Positions 16,534 to 23,430 of a stretch of DNA of 49,840 nt are shown here, piece by piece. The first letter of the stretch is position 1, and every line of letters begins with the position of its first letter. The notes under the pieces are model-generated. The model worked only from the letters and a program-made list of their open reading frames with translations, made no database searches and was not told the origin of the DNA. This DNA comes from Rhodospirillales bacterium. Its GTDB lineage: Bacteria > Pseudomonadota > Alphaproteobacteria > BOG-932 > Roseiterribacteraceae. The position numbers were made by a program, and so were the translations under genes. The stretch is from contig JAQGIE010000218.1 of the NCBI GenBank assembly GCA_028291365.1, positions 1-49,840 on the forward strand, given 5' to 3'.

Positions 16534-17303
16534 GCCGTGTGGCGCTTGCCGCGCGCGAGCGCGACCAAGGTCAGGTTCGACGTTTCCGCCATGCGCACCG
16601 CGAGCGCCGTCGGCGCCGACACCGAAACGACGATGCCGATGCCGAACGAAACCGCCTTCTGCACGATCTCGTAGCTGCAGCGGCTGGTCATGACGAGAAA
16701 CCCGTCGCGCGGGTCGATCCTCTGCCGCGCCATCGACCCGATCAGCTTGTCGAGCGCGTTGTGCCGTCCGACGTCTTCGCGCACCAGCGCGATGGTCCCG
16801 TCGCGCCCGGCCCAAGCCGCGGCATGGAGCGCGCGCGCTTCGCGGTTGAGCGGTTGCAGCTCGGGCAGCGCGTCCATGGCGCGCCCGATCGCGGCCGGCG
16901 CGATGGTCGGCGCCTCGCCGACGTCGCGCGACGGACGCACCGCTTCGGCGAGGGAATCGACGCCGCACAGGCCGCAGCCGGTCCGGCCGGTCAGGTTGCG
17001 CCGCCGCGCCTTGAGCGCCTGGAAGCGCTCGGACGCGACGGTCAGTTCGACCTCGATCCCGGTTTCGCGCGGTGTTTCGACCAGGTCGTAGAGCTCGGCC
17101 GGGCTTTCGAGGATGCCCTCGGACAGGCTGAAGCCCAGCGCGAAATCGGCCAGATCCTGGGGGGTCGCCATCATCACGACGTGGCTGATCCCGTTATAGA
17201 CCAGCGCCACCGGCACCTCCTCGGCGATGGTCTCGACACGAGGTTCGACCGCGTCGCCGTCCCAGCGAAGGCTCGGAATCTGGACCAAAGATGCGTTGGC
17301 CAC
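16497..17303 (-). CDS. fdhD: Formate dehydrogenase sulfurtransferase FdhD
   Basis: 268 residues. FdhD carries sulfur from a cysteine desulfurase to the Mo-bisMGD cofactor of formate dehydrogenase. The sulfur-carrying pair Cys110 and Cys113 sits in GRTGCGLCGVDS. REDVGRHNALDKL and TSRCSYEIVQKA are conserved family blocks. The last 37 bp overlap the end of the convergent cysteine desulfurase gene. No formate dehydrogenase structural gene is in this window. A perfect 25-bp inverted repeat (17323-17417) separates it from the divergent moaD. Confidence 0.94.
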   Translation of the reverse strand: MANASLVQIPSLRWDGDAVEPRVETIAEEVPVALVYNGISHVVMMATPQDLADFALGFSLSEGILESPAELYDLVETPRETGIEVELTVASERFQALKARRRNLTGRTGCGLCGVDSLAEAVRPSRDVGEAPTIAPAAIGRAMDALPELQPLNREARALHAAAWAGRDGTIALVREDVGRHNALDKLIGSMARQRIDPRDGFLVMTSRCSYEIVQKAVSFGIGIVVSVSAPTALAVRMAETSNLTLVALARGKRHTAYARADRIAECA

Positions 17304-17322
17304 GCCGCCGACCCCTTCTCGC

Positions 17323-17417
17323 TGTCACCCCGGCGAAGGCCGGGGCCCATGGTTTTGGCGACACGGACCTATTCCGGACCGCCACCACGACAGGCCCCGG
17401 CCTTCGCCGGGGTGACA
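17323..17417. repeat. Paired hairpin repeat between fdhD and moaD
   Basis: Two 25-bp arms (17323-17347 and 17393-17417) are exact reverse complements. Each arm is itself a hairpin, CCCCGGC-GAAG-GCCGGGG. This is the arrangement of two REP units in inverted orientation, as in BIME elements. Related pairs are at 20320-20420, 27556-27630 and 33181-33258. No coding potential of its own. Confidence 0.8.
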
Positions 17418-17507
17418 AAATTGCAGGGAGAGGACCATCGCCTTGGAGACTAGCGGCGTTATATCCGAGTGGAAACAACGCTTGGCCCGTGCTTGAGTCC
17501 TTCTCCC

Positions 17508-17750
17508 ATGCAAGCCATTCAGCTCCGCTATTTCGCCTTGCTCCGGGAGGAGCGCGGCCTGGCCGCCGAGGTGATCGAGACCACGGCCCGGACGCCGCGC
17601 GACCTCTATCAGGAGCTCGCCGGTCGCCATGGCTTCAGCCTGCCGGCCGAGCGCGTCGGGGTGGCAATCAACGAGTCTTTTGCGGGGATGGACCGCGAGC
17701 TCGCCGCCGACGACATCGTCGTCTTCATTCCGCCGGTGGCCGGGGGCTGA
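17508..17750 (+). CDS. moaD: Molybdopterin synthase small subunit MoaD
   Basis: 80-residue ubiquitin-like sulfur carrier. It ends in the diagnostic Gly-Gly (FIPPVAGG), where the thiocarboxylate forms. Length and the YFALLRE start match MoaD. The ATG at 17508 is chosen because the family starts three to six residues before RYFA. It is followed after one base by the MoaE-MoeB-rhodanese fusion, its expected partner and activator. Confidence 0.94.
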   Translation: MQAIQLRYFALLREERGLAAEVIETTARTPRDLYQELAGRHGFSLPAERVGVAINESFAGMDRELAADDIVVFIPPVAGG

Positions 17751-17751
17751 G

Positions 17752-19299
17752 ATGGCGCGGTTCACCATCGCGGCGACGCCGTTCGAGCACGAGCCGTTCG
17801 AGGCCGCCCTGCGCGACCATCGCGCCGGCGCCTACGCGACCTTCGAAGGCTGGGTGCGCGACCATAATGATGGCCGCAAAGTCGCACGGCTCGACTACGA
17901 GGCCTTCGAACCGCTCGCCATCGCCGAAGCCGAGCGGATCCTCGACGAAGCCCAGGCCAAATTCGCCATTCACGCGGCGCGCGCCGTACATCGCACCGGC
18001 ACCTTGCAGTTGGGCGACCGAGCCGTCTGGATCGGCGTCGCCGCCAGCCATCGCGACGAAGCCTTCCGCGCCTGCCGCTACATCATTGACGAGATCAAGG
18101 CGCGACTGCCGGTCTGGAAGAAAGAACATTACGCCGGTGGCGACGCGATCTGGGTGAATTGCCAGCACGCCGCGCCGTCGGAGCTTTCCTTCACGCCGAA
18201 GCTCGATGAGTCGCAACTCTATGCGCGCCAGTTGCGCCTGCCCGAGATCGGCGAGGCGGGCCAGGCGAAACTCAAAGACGCGCGCGTGCTGATCGTCGGC
18301 ATGGGCGGGTTGGGCAGTGCCGCAGCGCCGTCGCTCGCCGCCGCCGGCGTCGGCACGCTGGGGCTGGTCGAGCATGACGAGCTCGACGCATCGAACCTGC
18401 ATCGCCAGCTGCTCTACAGCGCCACCGACATCGGCAAGCCCAAGGCGCAGCTCGCGGCGGCACGCCTGTCGGCGCTCAATCCGTTCCTTTCGGTGCGCGT
18501 GCACAGCGACCGGCTGGGTCCCGCCAATTGCGCCGAGATCCTCGCCGGCTATGACCTGGTGCTCGACTGCACCGACAATTTCGCGACCAAATATCTGCTC
18601 AACGACGCTGCACATCTGCTGGGCGTGCCGGTCGTGCAGGCGAGCCTCTACCAATATGAGGGCCAGCTGCAGACGATCGACGCCGCATCCGACGGCGGTT
18701 GCCTGCGCTGCATCCATCCCGCCCCGCCGCCCGCGGGCGCGGTCGGCAATTGCGCCGAAGTCGGCGTGCTCGGCGTCGTGCCGCAACTGTTTGGCGCGCT
18801 GCAGGCGGCCGAAGCGCTGAAGCGGCTGCTCGGCATGCCGGGACAGCTGAGCGACGCGACCTTGCTGTTCGACCTTGCCACCTTCGAGACGCAGCGCTTC
18901 AAGCGGCCGCGCCGCCCTGACTGCGCCCTGTGCGGCGAGCAGCCGAGCATCACCAGCCTGACCGACGTGACGGTGGCGCAGGCGCCGCCGAGCGAGATCG
19001 AAGTCGACCTCGCGAGCATCGATCATGCGACCTTGCGCGGCGCGCGCTGGATCGATCTGCGCGAGCCGGCCGAACGGAGCGGCGCGGTACCGCCCGGCAC
19101 CTTGTCGCGCCCGTTCGGCGGGTTCGACGCCGACGCGCCGGGATTCGAGCCCGGCCCGCGCACCTTCCTGTTCTGCGCCGCCGGCCGTCGCTCGCTGCGC
19201 GCGGCGCAGAAACTGCGCGCGCGCGGCTGGAGCGACGTCTGGTCGGTACGCGGCGGCGCCGACGCGGTGCGCGCCATCCTGACGGAGACCGCCGAATGA
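17752..19299 (+). CDS. MoaE-MoeB-rhodanese fusion protein
   Basis: 515-residue three-domain protein. Residues 1-145 are the MoaE large subunit of molybdopterin synthase (FEGWVRDHNDG, SHRDEAF, active-site Lys pair at 123-124 in PVWKKE). Residues 155-395 are a MoeB/ThiF adenylyltransferase with VGMGGLGS, DASNLHRQ, DCTDN and zinc pairs Cys317/320 and Cys391/394. Residues 425-512 are a rhodanese domain with active-site Cys475 in CAAGRRS. MoeB-rhodanese proteins and separate MoaE are common. Joining all three would put MoaD adenylation, sulfur transfer and molybdopterin synthesis in one chain. All key residues are present. The gene starts one base after moaD and overlaps moaA in an ATGA. Confidence 0.93.
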   Translation: MARFTIAATPFEHEPFEAALRDHRAGAYATFEGWVRDHNDGRKVARLDYEAFEPLAIAEAERILDEAQAKFAIHAARAVHRTGTLQLGDRAVWIGVAASHRDEAFRACRYIIDEIKARLPVWKKEHYAGGDAIWVNCQHAAPSELSFTPKLDESQLYARQLRLPEIGEAGQAKLKDARVLIVGMGGLGSAAAPSLAAAGVGTLGLVEHDELDASNLHRQLLYSATDIGKPKAQLAAARLSALNPFLSVRVHSDRLGPANCAEILAGYDLVLDCTDNFATKYLLNDAAHLLGVPVVQASLYQYEGQLQTIDAASDGGCLRCIHPAPPPAGAVGNCAEVGVLGVVPQLFGALQAAEALKRLLGMPGQLSDATLLFDLATFETQRFKRPRRPDCALCGEQPSITSLTDVTVAQAPPSEIEVDLASIDHATLRGARWIDLREPAERSGAVPPGTLSRPFGGFDADAPGFEPGPRTFLFCAAGRRSLRAAQKLRARGWSDVWSVRGGADAVRAILTETAE

Positions 19300-20315
19300 C
19301 CGCGTCCGCACTCGCCCTCGCGCCGGAGCTTGCGCACGGCCTGGTCGACCGGTTCGGTCGCCGCCATACCTATCTGCGCATCTCGCTCACCGATCGCTGC
19401 AACCTGCGCTGCGGCTATTGCATGCCGCCCGAAGGCATTGCCTGGACGCCGCGCCCGTCGCTGCTCACCGAAGACGAGGTGGTACGGTTGGCGTCGGTAT
19501 TCGTGCATATGGGCATCGACAAGATCCGCCTCACCGGTGGCGAGCCGCTGGTGCGGCGCGACCTGGAATCGATCGCCTCGCGGATCGCCGCGCTGCCGGG
19601 TCTTTCGATCCTGGCGATGACCACCAACGGCATCTCGCTGGACCGCCGCGCGGCATCGCTGCGCGCGGCCGGTTTGAACACGCTCACGATCAGCCTCGAC
19701 ACGCTTCGCCGCGATCGGTTTCTCGAGATTACCAAGCGCGACAGTTTCGATGCGGTGATGGCGGGCATCGAAGCCTCGCTCGCGGCGGGATACGCGCCGG
19801 TCAAGATCAACATGGTCGTGATGCGCGGCGTCAATGACGACGAGATCGAGGATTTCGTCACCTGGGCGCAGGACCGCCCGCTGCAGATCCGCTTCATCGA
19901 ATACATGCCCTTCCCCGGCAACCACTGGCACAAGGCCGGCGTGGTGCCGTGGAGCGAGATTCGCGAGCGGCTCGAAACGCGTTGGCGCCTGGCGCCGATC
20001 GCGGTGCATCCGTCGGCGGTGGCGAAGGAATTCGCGCTGGTCGGGCATCAGGGCTCGGTCGGTTTCGTGACCTCGATGACCGACAGTTTCTGCGGCACCT
20101 GCAACCGGCTGCGCCTGACCTCGGACGGCAATCTCAAGACCTGCCTGTTCCACCCTGCCGAGCAATCGCTGCGCGATGCCTTGCGTGCCGGCGCCGACGA
20201 CGACGCGATCGAAACCCAGATCGCCTACGCCGTCGGCTTGAAGCAGGCAGCGCATGCGCCGATGGAAGAACTCACCCGCCTGGGCAATCGCGCCATGGTC
20301 GAGATCGGCGGATAG
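19296..20315 (+). CDS. moaA: GTP 3',8-cyclase MoaA
   Basis: 339-residue radical SAM enzyme that begins molybdopterin synthesis by rearranging GTP. The N-terminal cluster motif is CNLRCGYC (about 35-42), followed by LTGGEPLVRRD. The C-terminal second cluster uses CGTCNRLRLTSDGNLKTC. The chain ends in Gly-Gly (MVEIGG), needed for activity in known MoaA. Its ATG overlaps the TGA of the upstream fusion gene. It is followed by moaCB, whose product acts next, but a hairpin repeat of about 100 bp lies between them. Confidence 0.96.
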   Translation: MTASALALAPELAHGLVDRFGRRHTYLRISLTDRCNLRCGYCMPPEGIAWTPRPSLLTEDEVVRLASVFVHMGIDKIRLTGGEPLVRRDLESIASRIAALPGLSILAMTTNGISLDRRAASLRAAGLNTLTISLDTLRRDRFLEITKRDSFDAVMAGIEASLAAGYAPVKINMVVMRGVNDDEIEDFVTWAQDRPLQIRFIEYMPFPGNHWHKAGVVPWSEIRERLETRWRLAPIAVHPSAVAKEFALVGHQGSVGFVTSMTDSFCGTCNRLRLTSDGNLKTCLFHPAEQSLRDALRAGADDDAIETQIAYAVGLKQAAHAPMEELTRLGNRAMVEIGG

Positions 20316-20319
20316 ATTC

Positions 20320-20420
20320 ATTCCCCGCGAAGCTTGTCCCGGCCCCGAGCCGGGAGCGGGGATCCATGCAAAGGATCGCGCATTGGACGTACGAACTGGA
20401 TCCCCGCTTACGCGGGGAAT
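20320..20420. repeat. Paired CCCCGC hairpin repeat between moaA and moaCB
   Basis: The left unit (20320-20366) begins ATTCCCCGCG and ends GGGGATCCA, with a GC-rich insert in its loop. The right unit (20397-20420) is TGGATCCCCGC-TTA-GCGGGGAAT in inverted orientation. The last two bases of the right unit are the AT of the moaCB start codon, so the repeat runs directly into that gene. Confidence 0.78.
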
Positions 20421-21312
20421 GGCTGACGTCTCCGCCAAGATCACCACGCTGCGCACCGCCACGGCCAAGGCGGTGCTGCATGCCGACCCGGACACGATCC
20501 GCGCCGTCGTCGAAGGCCGCGTGCCCAAGGGCGATCCGTTGCCGGTCGCCAAGGTGGCCGCCATCCAGGCGGCCAAGGAAACACCGCGCGCGATTCCCTA
20601 CTGCCATCCGCTGCCGATCGACTGGATCGGGGTCGAGTTCGACGTGCGCGAACGCGAGATCGAGGCGCGCGTGTCGGTGCGCGTGATCCACAAGACCGGG
20701 GTCGAGATGGAAGCGCTGCACGGCGCCACCGTCGCGGTGCTGACGATCTACGACATGCTCAAGATGCTCGACGAGAAGATGTGGATCGACGGGGTCGAGC
20801 TCCTGTCCAAGAAAGGCGGCAAGAGCGACTTCGCGCGCGGCGACGGCATGCGCGCGGCGGTGATCACGCTGTCCGACCGGGGCCAGGCGCAGGACCGTTC
20901 GGGGCCGGTCATCGTTGAGCGGCTCGAAGCTGCCGGCGTCGGCGTCACCGCGCTCGAGACGATCGCCGACGAGCCGGCTCAGCTCGAAACGCTGATCCGC
21001 CAATTCGCCGACGAGCAGAAACTCGACCTCATCCTGACCACCGGTGGCACCGGTATCGGCCCGCGCGACACGACGCCCGAAACGACCCGGAAGCTGCTCG
21101 ACCGCGAGATCGTGGGGATCGGCGAAGCGATGCGTGCTTACGGCCAGGCCCGCCTGCCGGCCGCGATGCTGTCGCGCGGCGTCGCGGGCCTGCGCGGAAC
21201 GACCTTGATCGTCACGCTGCCGGGTTCGATCGGCGCCGTCAGCGACGCGATGGACGCGCTGCTGCCCGGTCTGCTGCACGCGATCGAAATCGCGCGCGGC
21301 GGCGATCACTGA
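20419..21312 (+). CDS. moaCB: Bifunctional MoaC-MoaB/MogA molybdenum cofactor protein
   Basis: 297 residues. Residues 1-145 are MoaC, which makes cyclic pyranopterin phosphate (IPYCHPLPID, KTGVEMEALHGATVA, DMLKMLDEKMW, LLSKKGGKSDF). Residues 146-297 are a MogA/MoaB adenylyltransferase domain (LSDRGQAQDRSGP, LTTGGTGIGPRDTTPE). Natural fusions of this kind start at M-x-DVS-K, as here, so the ATG at 20419 fits even though the frame is open upstream through the repeat. The only G-rich sequence upstream (GCGGGGA) is part of the repeat and touches the ATG, leaving no normal ribosome-site spacing. The MogA activity duplicates that of the gene at 5199-5753. The 3' end overlaps the convergent PIN gene by 7 bp. 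Confidence 0.93.
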   Translation: MADVSAKITTLRTATAKAVLHADPDTIRAVVEGRVPKGDPLPVAKVAAIQAAKETPRAIPYCHPLPIDWIGVEFDVREREIEARVSVRVIHKTGVEMEALHGATVAVLTIYDMLKMLDEKMWIDGVELLSKKGGKSDFARGDGMRAAVITLSDRGQAQDRSGPVIVERLEAAGVGVTALETIADEPAQLETLIRQFADEQKLDLILTTGGTGIGPRDTTPETTRKLLDREIVGIGEAMRAYGQARLPAAMLSRGVAGLRGTTLIVTLPGSIGAVSDAMDALLPGLLHAIEIARGGDH

Positions 21313-21827
21313 GGCAGCAGCGTCTCGACCTCACGGCTGAGGCGGTCGCCGGCGAACGGACGGACAATGCGTGCACCGAGGGGGTGCATGCCGGGCGCCA
21401 TGTCTTCGCTAATGACGAACGAGCAGCCGGCTTCGACCGCGGTCGCGATCAGCAGTGAATCCCAAACGCTGCCTTTGCCCGTCGATGCGGCTTCGAGGGC
21501 AGTACGTGTTGCCGTCGGGCCTTCGACACACATCCGGAACGTCTCGAGGAAACTGCGGGCCTTCACAGCCGCATCGGCGCGGCTCAACAGGTTCTTGCGA
21601 GATACCGCCGCAAAAAACTCGCGAACAGACTGCAAGGTCAGAAGGCAATCAGCCAACGCGGCACGCTGCAGCAACGAACTCGCCAAAGCCTGCCTGGCTG
21701 CAGACGCGGAATCGGCAGCGTAGATCAGCACGTTGGTGTCCAGCGTAAATCGCGCTGGTGGTCGCGTCAGATACGGCCTGCTGGGCGCTTCTTCGACGCC
21801 GCGCTGCGCGCCGCGCCTAGCGGTCAT
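21306..21827 (-). CDS. PIN-domain ribonuclease toxin (VapC-like)
   Basis: 173 residues. The PIN fold is recognised by acidic residues in FTLDTNVLIYAAD, SVREFFAAV, VWDSLLIATAVEAGC and VISEDM, which form the metal site of VapC-type RNases. About 25 residues precede the usual PIN start, so an internal start is possible. Its ATG overlaps the last 11 bases of the antitoxin gene, the normal arrangement for toxin-antitoxin pairs. Target RNA unknown. Confidence 0.86.
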   Translation of the reverse strand: MTARRGAQRGVEEAPSRPYLTRPPARFTLDTNVLIYAADSASAARQALASSLLQRAALADCLLTLQSVREFFAAVSRKNLLSRADAAVKARSFLETFRMCVEGPTATRTALEAASTGKGSVWDSLLIATAVEAGCSFVISEDMAPGMHPLGARIVRPFAGDRLSREVETLLPQ

Positions 21828-22074
21828 ACAAGGAGTCGCGATCGAAGTTCTCGGCGATCCCCAGCGGCTGCGGATCGTCGAGCCACGCTTTCATCCGCGC
21901 CAACGCTGCCTGCTGGGTGGGCGTCAGAATTCGTTGCCCCGGCATCATAGGCACCAGCCGCGCGACGGGCTCGCCGTGGCGGGTGATGACGATCTCGTCG
22001 CCGCTTTCCTCGACCTCGCGCACGCATTCGGTGAAACGCTGGTTCACCTCGCGCATCGTCAGCTGTTTCTGCAT
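21817..22074 (-). CDS. Phd/YefM-family antitoxin
   Basis: 85 residues. The N-terminal pattern MQKQLTMREVNQRFTECVREVEESGDEIVITRHGEPVARLVP is that of Phd/YefM DNA-binding antitoxins, with the TRHGEPVARL signature near 31-40. The C-terminal 40 residues would bind and neutralise the PIN toxin encoded by the overlapping downstream gene. The pair probably represses its own promoter. A frame one base off in the same place is a shadow. Confidence 0.88.
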   Translation of the reverse strand: MQKQLTMREVNQRFTECVREVEESGDEIVITRHGEPVARLVPMMPGQRILTPTQQAALARMKAWLDDPQPLGIAENFDRDSLYDR

Positions 22075-22124
22075 CGGTCATCTCCGGTCAGCTGCCGGAG
22101 CATGTAGCACGCAAGCGTGCTACG

Positions 22125-22883
22125 TCAAGATTTGGCCGCCTCGGCCAGCGCGATCGTGTGCGCGATCAGCGTGGTGTCGCCGGGATCGCCGTGGCCCGGC
22201 ACGACGATCTTGGCCTTGCCGAACTGCTTCTGAACCACGCGCGCGGTCGCGGGCCAGGCCGCGACGTTGGCGTCGCCGACGAAGCCGAGAGTCTTGCCCG
22301 CCTTGGCCCGGATCATGCAGCCGCCGAACAGCACCGACACATCGGGCAGGTACACCACGACATTGTCGCGCGTATGTGCAGCGCCGGGCTGCAGCATCTG
22401 CAGCTTGCGGCCGCCGACATCGAGTTCCTTGTCGCGGCCGCTCCACGATTCCTGCGCCGGCGTCAGGTCGCGCTTCGGCGCGTCCTGCTGCGTCAGCTCG
22501 TGCGCCAGCGAGTGCACGCCGTGGGCGTGCAGGATCGGCAGGCCCGACATGCGATCGTCATGCGCGTGGGTGACGACGATTTGCGCCGGGGCGCGGCCGG
22601 TCGCTTTCTTGGCCGCGTCAAACAGGAGATCGGTGTCTTCGTCTTCCCACGCCGTGTCGATCAGCCACGTCGTGTCGCGCCCGGCAACGACGAGCCCGTT
22701 GGACGGGAAATGTCCGACCTTGGGCAAGGTTTTCCAGCTCGTATGCAGCCACGTGCCTTTGGCGAGTTCGCGCAGCGCGAACGCAGGTTTCGGTTCTTCG
22801 GCGCGCAGCGGCTTGGCCAACCCGGCGACGAAACAGGCGAAGCAGCCGCACAGCACGGCGCGGCGGGAAGTGGTGATGGTCAT
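22125..22883 (-). CDS. Subclass B1-type metallo-beta-lactamase
   Basis: 252 residues with an N-terminal signal (SRRAVLCGCFACFVAGLA, possibly twin-arginine). All six B1 zinc ligands can be placed: His106, His108 and His170 for the first zinc, and Asp110, Cys189 and His231 for the second. They sit in THAHDDR, GAAHTRDN, LFGGCMI and VPGHGDPG, the patterns of VIM, IMP and NDM enzymes. WLIDTAW also matches. The Lys after the Cys ligand is Arg and the usual Asn of GN(L/V)GDA is Phe (GFVGDA), so substrate range may differ from clinical enzymes. The long frame to 24182 is chance. It lies between the toxin-antitoxin pair and a DUF1761 gene in one orientation. Function as a beta-lactamase is likely but untested. 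Confidence 0.88.
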   Translation of the reverse strand: MTITTSRRAVLCGCFACFVAGLAKPLRAEEPKPAFALRELAKGTWLHTSWKTLPKVGHFPSNGLVVAGRDTTWLIDTAWEDEDTDLLFDAAKKATGRAPAQIVVTHAHDDRMSGLPILHAHGVHSLAHELTQQDAPKRDLTPAQESWSGRDKELDVGGRKLQMLQPGAAHTRDNVVVYLPDVSVLFGGCMIRAKAGKTLGFVGDANVAAWPATARVVQKQFGKAKIVVPGHGDPGDTTLIAHTIALAEAAKS

Positions 22884-22927
22884 GGCGCGCAAAGATCCGA
22901 GTTTCGCGGCAATGATGAGGCAAAAAA

Positions 22928-23317
22928 TCAGCCGAACAGGCCAAGCACGACACCGAACGCGATGAATTGCAACACGTGATAGCCCGCGTCGATGAACCAG
23001 GTCTTCAGCTTCCGTGCGTCGAACGCATAGTTGATGCCGAAGCTGGTGGCGACGAAGAAGAGTCCGGTCATGGCACCGACATGAAAGCCGCGCCCAACCG
23101 TCGGCGCGGCGCCGATCAGCAGGCCCAGCCCATAGACCGCGACCAGCGACAGTAGATAGGCGGTACCGAAGACGAGCGCGGGATGGCCCTTCCCGGGTTG
23201 ATCGGGCGCCGCGCCGATCCGGTCGCGCTTGGGCCCGAAAAACCGATACCAGGGGCCGCCGATCGCGAAGGTCGCGAGCGCCGCGACGAAGACCGCGAGC
23301 AAATTGGGGTGCGCCAT
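22928..23317 (-). CDS. DUF1761 family small membrane protein
   Basis: 129 residues with four hydrophobic segments and the start MAHPNLLAVFVAALATFAIGGPWYRFFG, where the GxxWYxxxF pattern typifies DUF1761. The function of this family is unknown. It is 44 bp upstream of the metallo-beta-lactamase gene in the same orientation and may be co-transcribed with it. It diverges from moeA2. Confidence 0.85.
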   Translation of the reverse strand: MAHPNLLAVFVAALATFAIGGPWYRFFGPKRDRIGAAPDQPGKGHPALVFGTAYLLSLVAVYGLGLLIGAAPTVGRGFHVGAMTGLFFVATSFGINYAFDARKLKTWFIDAGYHVLQFIAFGVVLGLFG

Positions 23318-23430
23318 CTGTTCCTCCCGTCAGACCAAGCCGGAACGATGCAGTAAAAACGAGGGAGCGGCGAGGCAAGCCGCGCCACCTGATTGCGGCG
23401 CGATATGCCGAGGGATATAGCGGTCGAGCC

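Noticed and set aside
17323-17417. The 25-bp inverted repeat as ends of an insertion sequence
   Set aside because: Only 45 bp lie between the arms, with no transposase and no target duplication visible. A REP-pair explanation fits better.
20254-20418. An extended N-terminus for the MoaC-MoaB fusion
   Set aside because: The added residues would be encoded by the end of moaA in another frame and by the hairpin repeat; known fusions begin at the M-x-DVS motif.
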